Of a stretch of 6,343 nt of DNA, positions 1 to 5,501 are shown in pieces. The translations under genes were made by a program, and so were the position numbers. The DNA is from JBBKWJ01 sp037968895 (GTDB taxonomy: Bacteria; Actinomycetota; Acidimicrobiia; Acidimicrobiales; SZUA-35). The notes below the pieces were generated by a model, which saw only the letters and a list, made by a program, of their open reading frames with translations, was not told the DNA's origin and did not search any database. Positions within the stretch are counted from its first letter, which is position 1. Every line of letters begins with the position of its first letter. The stretch covers positions 1 through 6,343 of the forward strand of contig JBBKWJ010000044.1 in assembly GCA_037968895.1 (NCBI GenBank). Direction: 5' to 3'.

Positions 1-40
1 CACCAAGGCCTTTGAATCGAACTCGCCGGGACGCAAGTGC

Positions 41-60
41 TGCAAAGGGCAACGTTTGCA
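41..60. repeat. Inverted repeat, possible operator or hairpin
   Basis: TGCAAA at 41-46 and TTTGCA at 55-60 are perfect inverted arms around an 8-base spacer. It lies about 170 bases upstream of the transporter operon, so it could be a regulator-binding site or an RNA hairpin. There is no T-run after it, so it is not an intrinsic terminator. Arms of 6 bp can arise by chance. Confidence 0.3.
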
Positions 61-216
61 TGGGTGAGAGCGGCGCTTCGACACCGCTCGCTGCCTTCTC
101 GAAACCGCCATTCCGCCCCAAGGAGTGCCGGTTCCGGCGGCTTTGCGGGCAGCGCCGCTGCGCTCGCTCAAACCACCCATCGTTACCTGCTACAGCACTA
201 GACGTCTGAAAGAAGC

Positions 217-225
217 GAGAGGAGG
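217..225 (+). promoter_or_regulatory. Ribosome binding site of the first permease
   Basis: GAGAGGAGG ends 5 bases before the TTG at 231. It is a near-perfect Shine-Dalgarno sequence and it decides in favour of the TTG start, because no ATG or GTG in that frame is better placed. Confidence 0.85.
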
Positions 226-230
226 CCATT

Positions 231-1196
231 TTGACCCGTGTACTGATACGAGCTGTTGCGTCGCTGGTTCTTGCGGCGCTCATGGGGTCGCTCCTGGTGT
301 TCCTGCTGCTCCGCTCGATCGGGGGCGACGTGGCCCTGATCATCGCGGGCCAAGAAGCCCCTGCTGAGGCCGTAGAAGCGCTGAGAGAATCTCTCGGTTT
401 GAATGCCCCCCTGTACGAGCAGTATTTTGACTGGCTCAGAGGTGTCGTCACCGGTGACCTCGGGACTTCATACGCCGCACGCTTCGACATTTATGACGAG
501 ATTGTGCGCAGGCTCGCGCCGACCCTGTTGTTGACCTTCGGATCGCTCTTTGTGGCCGTGCCACTCGCACTGTTCTTTGGAACCTATTCCGCAATCAACT
601 CCAAGACGATTCGCGCCGGGATCATGGATGTGTTGAGCCAGATCGGAATCGCGATTCCTGCGTTCTGGGCGGGCCTGCTGCTTGTGGTCGTATTCGGCAT
701 TCGCCTCGGCTGGTTGCCGACAGGCGGTTACGTCTCGCCCACCGAGGACTTGTGGGGCTCGATTCAGCGGCTGATCCTGCCGACACTCTCTCTTTCCCTC
801 GGGATCACCTCGGTGCTCACCCGTTATGTCCGATCGGCCATGTTGGACGTCATGAACGAAGACTTCATGAGAACCGCGATGGCCAAGGGTCGCACCCGAG
901 GCGGCGCGGCCCGGGTTCACGGGCTACGCAACGCTTCGGTGTCTCTCGTTACGGTTGGCACCCTTCAGTTCGGGTCGTTGATCGCTGGCGCGGTGGTGAT
1001 CGAGAACGTATTCGTGATCCCGGGCATCGGTCGACTCCTGGTGACGTCTGTGCTCGCACGCGAGGTCGTCGTCGTCCAATCCCTGATCCTCGTCATCATG
1101 ATGATGATTCTGATCATGAACTTCCTCATGGACATCGCCTACGTGCTGATCGATCCGCGGATACGCGATAACCAAGGAGGTTCCGCAGTTGTCTGA
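231..1196 (+). CDS. ABC importer permease, DppB/OppB type
   Basis: Inner-membrane permease of a peptide/opine/nickel-type ABC importer; it pairs with the next permease to form the translocation path. The protein has 321 residues, typical for DppB/OppB. A hydrophobic helix at about residues 8-28 is followed by a periplasmic segment with the family motif GDLGTS (75-80). Further membrane segments fall near 98-119, 132-157, 178-197, 241-262 and 281-305. The cytoplasmic EAA coupling loop is at 211-236 (core MRTAMAKG, then HGLRN), which docks on the ATPases. PGIGRLL (264-270) and the terminal DPRIR (308-312) are also family signatures. The start is TTG with a strong ribosome binding site. It overlaps the next gene by 8 bp, which implies one mRNA and coupled translation. 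The substrate (dipeptide, oligopeptide, glutathione, nickel or another solute) cannot be told from the permease alone. Confidence 0.95.
   Translation: MTRVLIRAVASLVLAALMGSLLVFLLLRSIGGDVALIIAGQEAPAEAVEALRESLGLNAPLYEQYFDWLRGVVTGDLGTSYAARFDIYDEIVRRLAPTLLLTFGSLFVAVPLALFFGTYSAINSKTIRAGIMDVLSQIGIAIPAFWAGLLLVVVFGIRLGWLPTGGYVSPTEDLWGSIQRLILPTLSLSLGITSVLTRYVRSAMLDVMNEDFMRTAMAKGRTRGGAARVHGLRNASVSLVTVGTLQFGSLIAGAVVIENVFVIPGIGRLLVTSVLAREVVVVQSLILVIMMMILIMNFLMDIAYVLIDPRIRDNQGGSAVV
1174..1180 (+). promoter_or_regulatory. Ribosome binding site of the second permease
   Basis: AAGGAGG lies inside the end of the first permease gene, 8 bases before the TTG at 1189. It supports this TTG start and the 8-bp gene overlap. 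Confidence 0.85.
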
Positions 1197-2139
1197 CGCG
1201 GCGAATATCGAGAGTCGGAAACTCAACGGCGGAGTCGCTACCGACGCGTACACCGCGCCGACTGATATCGACTCGTATGTACCGCCGCCCAAACCGAGTT
1301 TTTGGGGCCGCATCCGGGGATTCCCGCTGCCATTGATCATTGGTGCGTTCCTTGTCGGAGCGTTCGTTTTTGTGGCCGTCCTGTCCTTCTTCTGGACCCC
1401 GTACGATCCCGTGAAGTTGAAGGTGCCAGATCGGCTGCTTCCACCGTTCAGCCCCGGATACCTGTTCGGCACCGACAAGTTCGGGCGCGATGTGTTGACT
1501 CAGTTGATGGTCGGGGCCAGAAACTCGCTGTTCGTGAGCATGTTGTCGACCACCACCGCGCTTGTGCTCGGTTCCGTGTTGGGTCTCGTGACTGCTGGCG
1601 CTGGACCCCGTTGGCGCAACGTTTTGTCCAGATTGATCGATGTGGGAGTCGCGCTTCCGGGGATACTCATCGCACTCGTACTTGCAGCCTCGACCGGTCC
1701 AGGAATTCGGGCGGCGACCATTGCAATCATCTTCTGGTTCATCCCAATTGCTGCCCGAGTCACGATCGGGCCGGCACGACAGATTCTGGCCTTGGACTAC
1801 GTTGAAGCTGCCTATGCCTACGGCAGGGGCAAGTGGTACGTCCTGTTCCGCCATGTGGCTCCCAATATTGCCCCGTTGTTGATTGTGCTCGGCTCGGTCA
1901 TGTTTGCCGCAGCGATCCTCATCGAGGCCGCCCTTGCCTTCCTGGGTGTTGGTGCCCAGCCGCCGACATCCTCATGGGGTCGCCTGCTCCAAGAGTCGCA
2001 GCCGCTTCTCGAGGCGGCACCCGCGCTGATGTTCTTTCCAGGTGTCGCAATCGTATTGACAGTTCTCGGGTTCAACCTGCTTGGCGATGGACTGCGAACC
2101 GTGCTCGACCCCCAGCAGAATTCACGGTCGGGGCTGTAG
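1189..2139 (+). CDS. ABC importer permease, DppC/OppC type
   Basis: Second inner-membrane permease of the importer, 316 residues, a normal length for DppC/OppC. An N-terminal cytoplasmic tail of about 45 residues, rich in Pro and polar residues, precedes a first membrane helix (47-69). The C-type signature FGTDKFGRDVLTQL lies at 93-106, directly before the transmembrane core. The EAA coupling loop is at 203-226 (DYVEAAYAYG, then RHVAPN). Late family motifs are EAALAFLGVG (246-255), the SSWGRLL stretch (261-267) and GFNLLGDGLRTVLDP (294-308). Translation starts at a TTG with an AAGGAGG site 8 bases upstream. The stop codon touches the start of the first ATPase gene with no gap. The tail before helix 1 is somewhat long but within what is seen in the family. 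Confidence 0.95.
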   Translation: MSDAANIESRKLNGGVATDAYTAPTDIDSYVPPPKPSFWGRIRGFPLPLIIGAFLVGAFVFVAVLSFFWTPYDPVKLKVPDRLLPPFSPGYLFGTDKFGRDVLTQLMVGARNSLFVSMLSTTTALVLGSVLGLVTAGAGPRWRNVLSRLIDVGVALPGILIALVLAASTGPGIRAATIAIIFWFIPIAARVTIGPARQILALDYVEAAYAYGRGKWYVLFRHVAPNIAPLLIVLGSVMFAAAILIEAALAFLGVGAQPPTSSWGRLLQESQPLLEAAPALMFFPGVAIVLTVLGFNLLGDGLRTVLDPQQNSRSGL

Positions 2140-3138
2140 TTGCTAGTTGTACGTGATTTGACCGTCAGCATTGGCCCCCACACGATCGTGGATATCGAAC
2201 ACCTCGAGGTGGCGGACGGTGAGCGTCTGGGGATCGTTGGTGAGTCGGGGTCGGGAAAAACCATGACCGCCACCAGCATCGTTGGTCTGCAACCGCCCGA
2301 GGCCTCAGTCACCGGGACCATCGAGTTCGAGGGCACTGACCTGCTTGGACTCTCGAGCAGGGAACTCGCCGCAATACGTGGCAAGGACATCGGGTTCGTT
2401 TTTCAGGATCCCGCCAAGGCACTCAACCCGATGATGCGCATTGGAAAGCAGGTCGCCGAGGCGCTCAAACTTCATCTGGACCTCTCGGACCACGAGGTAT
2501 CTGAGCGGGTACTCGAGCTACTCAACCAGGTTCAGCTTCCCGACCCTGAGGACATCCTCCGGCGTTATCCCCACCAAATGTCCGGTGGCCAGCAGCAACG
2601 AGTGTTGATCGCCATCGCAATTGCATGCGTTCCCAGAATGCTGATCGCCGACGAGCCAACAACAGCGCTTGACGTGACGGTCCAGAACGAGATTCTTGCA
2701 CTGCTCCGCGACCTGAGCATCTCGCGGAACATGGGACTGTTGTTCGTGAGTCACGACCTTGGAGTCATCCGATCCATCACCGAAACGGTGGCAGTCGTAT
2801 ATGGAGGACAACTGGTTGAGTTCGGCCCCACTGTCGATGTCATCAAGAATCCAAAGCACCGATACACGCAGGCGCTCGTGGCTGCCAATCCCGGTATCGC
2901 CAAAAACGATCAACTCGGCGAGATCGTGGGCCGCCAGCTCGATGTCATCGGAGGCTCGGTTCCGGCGCTTGGTCACTTCCCGTCTGGGTGCCGTTTCCGC
3001 GGCAGGTGTGGCGCTGAGACAGAGGCATGTGCCACGCCGCCAGAGATAACGCGGCTAGAAAATGGCCGCTTCTACAAATGCTGGAATCCGATCGAAGCGG
3101 TCGTCGAGGGCGAAGGGTCTGACAATGGCACTCATTGA
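2140..3138 (+). CDS. ABC importer ATPase, DppD/OppD type, with C-terminal cysteine motif
   Basis: Cytoplasmic ATPase that powers the importer together with the next gene product. All ABC motifs are present: Walker A GESGSGKT (34-41), Q-loop Gln89, signature MSGGQQQR (147-154), Walker B MLIADEP (167-173) and switch His205. After the ATPase core comes the oligo_HPY C-terminal domain, ending with Cys284, Cys290, Cys297 and Cys314. In some DppD homologues these four cysteines hold an iron-sulfur cluster; here that is inferred from spacing. The length of 332 residues is normal. The TTG start follows the TAG of the permease without any gap. Only a weak GGGG-type site (about 2129-2133) precedes it, so initiation probably depends on ribosomes finishing the permease. 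The 3' end overlaps the next ATPase gene by 14 bp. Confidence 0.95.
   Translation: MLVVRDLTVSIGPHTIVDIEHLEVADGERLGIVGESGSGKTMTATSIVGLQPPEASVTGTIEFEGTDLLGLSSRELAAIRGKDIGFVFQDPAKALNPMMRIGKQVAEALKLHLDLSDHEVSERVLELLNQVQLPDPEDILRRYPHQMSGGQQQRVLIAIAIACVPRMLIADEPTTALDVTVQNEILALLRDLSISRNMGLLFVSHDLGVIRSITETVAVVYGGQLVEFGPTVDVIKNPKHRYTQALVAANPGIAKNDQLGEIVGRQLDVIGGSVPALGHFPSGCRFRGRCGAETEACATPPEITRLENGRFYKCWNPIEAVVEGEGSDNGTH
3112..3117 (+). promoter_or_regulatory. Ribosome binding site deciding the start of the second ATPase
   Basis: GAAGGG ends 7 bases before the ATG at 3125. This favours ATG 3125 over the upstream in-frame ATG at 3062, whose extra 21 residues do not resemble an ATPase N-terminus and would lie deep inside the preceding gene. 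Confidence 0.7.
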
Positions 3139-3901
3139 AACCAAGGGCCTCAATTTTCGATACTCGAACACCCGCGGCCGTGGTTCTGAGGCGTGGATTC
3201 TCAACGACTTGAACCTGTCAATCGAGAGCAAGTCATCCGTCGGCCTGGTCGGCGAGTCAGGGTCGGGCAAGTCAACCCTCGTCCGCATACTTTGTGGCCT
3301 ACTCGCGCATCAAGAAGGCGATGTGACCTTCGACGGTAAAGACATCACCGATTGGCTCCAGAACGAGCCGAGACAACTGCGAAGTCGGAACCAGATCATC
3401 TTTCAGTCCCCACGGCGGTCCTTTGACCCGCGAATGAGCATCCGCCGGTCACTCAGTCAGCCCGTTCGAGCGATTGAACGCCGAAAACCGACGGACGAGG
3501 AAATGACTGGTTGGCTCGAACTCGTCGGACTCTCCGCAGAGGTGTTGCCTCGTAACCCGCATCAGCTCTCGGGAGGTCAGCTTCAGAGGATCGGCGTTGC
3601 CCGAGCCCTGTCCGTTTCGCCCGAGGTCTTGTACGCCGACGAGCCGACCAGCGCCCTTGACGTTTCAGTGCAGGCCCAGGTGCTGAACCTCCTGATGAAG
3701 ATCCGAGCCGACCTTGGACTCACGCTGGTGATGGTGTCCCACGATCTCGCTGTCATCAGCCGAGTTTGCGAGCAAGTGATCGTGATGAAAGATGGGCGAA
3801 TCGTCGACGCCGGACCGATGCCCGAGGTGTTTGCAAATCCGACCGACCGCTACACCGAGGCACTCATCGAAGCAGCTCGCTCGGTTGGTCTCGAAGCATG
3901 A
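3125..3901 (+). CDS. ABC importer ATPase, DppF/OppF type, short form
   Basis: Second cytoplasmic ATPase of the importer, 258 residues from the ATG at 3125. Motifs in order: Walker A GESGSGKS (43-50), Q-loop Gln94, signature LSGGQLQR (148-155), Walker B VLYADEP (168-174) and switch His206. The stretch IIFQSPRRSFDPRMS (91-105) is typical of the DppF/OppF/NikE group. The protein stops about 50 residues after the switch His, so it lacks the cysteine-bearing oligo_HPY tail found in its partner. Only one ATPase of the pair would therefore carry a metal cluster. Short F-type subunits are known (NikE is similar in length), so this need not be a truncation. It overlaps the preceding gene by 14 bp and is the last gene of the tight operon; a 117-base gap follows. 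Confidence 0.94.
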   Translation: MALIETKGLNFRYSNTRGRGSEAWILNDLNLSIESKSSVGLVGESGSGKSTLVRILCGLLAHQEGDVTFDGKDITDWLQNEPRQLRSRNQIIFQSPRRSFDPRMSIRRSLSQPVRAIERRKPTDEEMTGWLELVGLSAEVLPRNPHQLSGGQLQRIGVARALSVSPEVLYADEPTSALDVSVQAQVLNLLMKIRADLGLTLVMVSHDLAVISRVCEQVIVMKDGRIVDAGPMPEVFANPTDRYTEALIEAARSVGLEA

Positions 3902-3905
3902 GTCG

Positions 3906-4016
3906 ATGGGGGAGTTTTTTGGGCGAACAGCCAAAAGACAACCCGACGAGTTGAAACAATTCAAAGACAAAAAAGTTCTCGAAAGCCCGCTGGAGCGGGC
4001 GAAAGGATCAATCTAA
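3906..4016 (+). CDS. Possible 36-residue small protein or leader peptide
   Basis: An ATG at 3906 opens 36 codons ending at TAA 4014-4016, only two bases before the dehydrogenase ATG. The product is very rich in Lys and charged residues, begins MGEFFGRTAK and ends LERAKGSI, and could form an amphipathic helix. It has no signal peptide or membrane segment. There is no clear ribosome binding site; the best match is GAAG at 3893-3896. Its codons are more A-rich than those of the neighbouring genes. The frame is also open upstream into the ATPase gene, so openness alone is weak evidence. It might be a leader peptide coupled to the dehydrogenase, or chance. I recognise no family. Confidence 0.22.
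   Translation: MGEFFGRTAKRQPDELKQFKDKKVLESPLERAKGSI
3951..3964. repeat. Short inverted repeat in the dehydrogenase leader
   Basis: TTGAA (3951-3955) and TTCAA (3960-3964) are perfect inverted arms around ACAA, in an A-rich part of the gap before the dehydrogenase. This could be a regulator-binding half-site pair or part of a promoter (TTGAAA at 3951-3956 resembles a -35 box), but I see no matching -10 box. Confidence 0.25.
3985..4000 (+). promoter_or_regulatory. Hairpin ahead of the dehydrogenase ribosome binding site
   Basis: GCCCGC (3985-3990) and GCGGGC (3995-4000) are perfect 6-bp arms with a TGGA tetraloop. The stem ends right where the GAAAGGA ribosome binding site begins (4001-4007), 11 bases before the ATG at 4019. 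No T-run follows, so it is not a terminator. Its place suggests an effect on translation or mRNA stability of the dehydrogenase; this is inference. Confidence 0.45.
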
Positions 4017-4018
4017 CC

Positions 4019-5110
4019 ATGAAGATTACAACCCCAGTACTGATCAAGCCGAACCAACCGATGCAGATGCTCGATCTCGATCTTGATGATCCCGGATTTG
4101 GTGAAGTCAGAATAAAGATGACTGCAAGTGGTGTCTGCCACAGCTGCCTGCACGCATATGACGGTTCTCACTCTGGCATCCCGATGCCAATCGTCCTTGG
4201 TGACGAGGGGTCGGGCATTGTCGAATCGGTCGGCGAAGGTTGCAAGCGCCTTGCGCCGGGCGACCATGTGATCGTTTCATGGGCTCCCGACTGTGGCAAT
4301 TGCAAGTATTGCGCGCTGGGTTATCCGGCGCTGTGCACAAATGGACCGGGATCTGGTGAGGCCGCGGGCGGTGGGACACGGTTCCATCACCACGGTGACC
4401 CTGTGTACCACTACGGCCCGGCGACGTATGGGCCGCAGATCGTCGTGCCTGAGGCGGCCGCTGTCGGTATCGACAAAGACTTTCCTCTCGATCTTGCTGC
4501 TCTCATCGGTTGCTCCGTGTCGACCGGATTTGGAGCCGTCGTCAACACCGCCAATGTGCGCGCCGGGCAGAGTGTTGCAATCTTCGGATGCGGGGGCGTG
4601 GGCCTGAACGCAGTTCAGGGAGCTGCTATTACCGGCGCATATCCAATCATCGGGATTGACGTCCTGGACTCCAAGCTCGAATTCGCCCGCCACTTTGGAG
4701 CAACCCACACGATCAACCTGGCGACCGAGGATCTCGAATCGCGGATAAAGGCGATTGCCGGCGAGGGCGTCGACGCCAGCATCGTGGCGGTCGGCAACGT
4801 ACAGGCAATGGAGCAAGGGCTTTCGATTCTCTCAAAACAAGGCGTCGAAGTGGTCGTCGGACTACCCGCGAGTGGAGCGACATTCCCTGTGGACCCTCGC
4901 AGCCTCATGGTAGGAGAACGCACCATCAAGGGGTCCCGATACGGGTCCAGCAATCCCATGACCGAGTTCCCACGCATGGTCGAACTCGCCACGTCGGGTG
5001 TGCTGAAGCTCGAGGACCTTGTCACGAAGCGATACGACCTCGACGAATCCGACGAAGCCTTCAGGGCCTTGGCTGCAGGCGAACAGGCACGCGGACTGAT
5101 CATCTTCTAG
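4019..5110 (+). CDS. Zinc-type medium-chain alcohol dehydrogenase, NAD-dependent
   Basis: Cytoplasmic medium-chain dehydrogenase/reductase, 363 residues, probably oxidising an alcohol or reducing an aldehyde with NAD. The structural-zinc lobe is intact: Cys92, Cys95, Cys98 and Cys106. The Rossmann motif GCGGVG is at 190-195, and Asp214 at the end of the second strand favours NAD over NADP. The lobe pattern and GCSVSTGFGAV (164-174) resemble the class III/NDMA-dependent side of the family. The catalytic-zinc site is odd. Cys40 and Cys165 are present, but the usual GHE motif reads GDE (Asp62, Glu63) and the usual CHTD reads CHSC, giving Cys43. Start: ATG with GAAAGGA at 4001-4007, spacing 11, which is longish. 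It is co-directional with the importer operon but separated by 117 bases, so it may have its own control. The substrate is unknown. Confidence 0.9.
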   Translation: MKITTPVLIKPNQPMQMLDLDLDDPGFGEVRIKMTASGVCHSCLHAYDGSHSGIPMPIVLGDEGSGIVESVGEGCKRLAPGDHVIVSWAPDCGNCKYCALGYPALCTNGPGSGEAAGGGTRFHHHGDPVYHYGPATYGPQIVVPEAAAVGIDKDFPLDLAALIGCSVSTGFGAVVNTANVRAGQSVAIFGCGGVGLNAVQGAAITGAYPIIGIDVLDSKLEFARHFGATHTINLATEDLESRIKAIAGEGVDASIVAVGNVQAMEQGLSILSKQGVEVVVGLPASGATFPVDPRSLMVGERTIKGSRYGSSNPMTEFPRMVELATSGVLKLEDLVTKRYDLDESDEAFRALAAGEQARGLIIF

Positions 5111-5228
5111 ATGGCATGTGGGCGGCTGGTTGACAACCGCAGGGACATCGTTCCGGTGTAACCGTCAGGACATCGTTCTGGTTGTGGAGGAAAGGCTCCG
5201 CAGGGACACGCACGCAATCGTGTTCCGG
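5111..5228. other. Decayed intergenic stretch after the dehydrogenase
   Basis: No gene is seen between the dehydrogenase stop and the IclR remnant. The stretch holds GGTT-GAC-AACC (5128-5138), most of the three degenerate direct repeats described separately, and a small GGAG/CTCC hairpin (5186-5199). No intrinsic terminator with a T-run follows the dehydrogenase. Confidence 0.6.
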
Positions 5229-5229
5229 T
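5137..5229 (+). repeat. Three degenerate copies of a ~21-bp direct repeat
   Basis: Copy 1 (5137-5157) runs CCGCAGGGACATCG then TTCCGGT. Copy 2 (5162-5182) has the same 21-base length with four mismatches. Copy 3 (5198-5229) begins CCGCAGGGACA and ends TTCCGGT, but carries extra bases in the middle. Copy starts are 25 and 36 bases apart. Repeated short blocks like this occur near the ends of some insertion sequences as transposase-binding sites, and the adjoining regulator gene is broken. A transposon-end origin is therefore possible, but no transposase is present and no IS family can be named. Confidence 0.55.
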
Positions 5230-5501
5230 CACCGGGGTGGGTGCTCAGCTGTGTAACCGAGCCAAGTGGACGCGGTCCCCGCGGCGCGAAGTAGCTCAGA
5301 GGCAATGTCCTTGCGCTGGGTCAAGAATCGTGAACTCAGGATCGAGGCAGCGCACGCACCAACTGCGTTGCCTTCGTGATCGACGATTACCGAAGCTATA
5401 CAACTCAAGCCGGGCACGAATTAGCCGCGCTCATGGGCAGCTCCTCGTACCCGGATGGCTTCGAGCTCGGTCATGAGCTGAGTCCAGTCCGAAATGGGGT
5501 T
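5229..5501 (-). pseudogene. IclR-family transcription regulator, C-terminal remnant
   Basis: Read from 5501 down to the TGA at 5229-5231, one frame matches the C-terminal effector-binding domain of IclR regulators. It runs ISDWTQLMTELEAIRVRGAA, HERG, a TAA stop at 5421-5423, FVPGLSCIASVIVDHEGNAV, and ends near WLGY, the usual IclR C-terminus. The stop sits where family members have an ordinary residue, often Glu, so a single GAA-to-TAA change would explain it. The N-terminal helix-turn-helix half is absent: upstream is the 3' end of the phosphatase gene. About 90 codons remain of a usual 250 or so. The 62 codons after the stop could start at GTG 5415-5417, but they would lack DNA binding. The intact ancestor may have regulated the neighbouring transporter or dehydrogenase; that is speculation. 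Identification is from family pattern, not a search. Confidence 0.75.

Larger units (their letters stand above)
1..230. other. Upstream region without a supported gene
   Basis: No convincing coding sequence is seen before the first permease. A 65-codon frame (12-209, +) exists, but it is rich in Arg, Ser and Pro, has no ribosome binding site and looks like chance openness in G+C-rich DNA. Another frame is open from base 2 to a TGA at 65-67 and could be the end of an upstream gene, but its 21 codons are not recognisable. Importers of this type usually have a substrate-binding protein gene just upstream, so this could be the tail or downstream region of one; that is inference. Short inverted repeats occur at 41-60 and at 68-89 (GAGCGG/CCGCTC arms). 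I could not identify a -35/-10 promoter pair. Confidence 0.5.

Noticed and set aside
12..209. Plus-strand ORF of 65 codons before the first permease
   Set aside because: It has a TTG start without a ribosome binding site, Arg/Ser/Pro-rich composition and no recognisable domain.
1126..1854. Long minus-strand ORF of 242 codons opposite the two permeases
   Set aside because: It is antisense to two strongly supported permease genes, has shadow composition rich in Arg, Gln, His and Asp, and shows no motif.
3915..3936. TTTTGGGC...GCCAAAA inverted repeat just after the last ATPase gene as a terminator
   Set aside because: The T-run is on the 5' side of the stem on the plus strand, the stem is A/T-rich with a bulge, and neither strand shows a U-tail after it.
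3985..4000. GC hairpin as an intrinsic terminator of the importer operon
   Set aside because: The stem is followed by GAAAGG and no T-run, so termination is not supported.
4277..4816. Minus-strand ORF of 179 codons opposite the dehydrogenase
   Set aside because: It is a shadow of a clearly coding sequence with intact zinc and Rossmann motifs, and matches no family pattern.
5304..5315. Inverted partial copy of the 5137-5229 repeat (AATGTCCTTGCG)
   Set aside because: The match is short and imperfect, and the bases are explained as codons of the IclR remnant (RKDI region).
5237..5476. Plus-strand ORF of 79 codons across the IclR remnant
   Set aside because: It is antisense to the IclR-like frame, Arg/Ser-rich, and has no ribosome binding site or motif.
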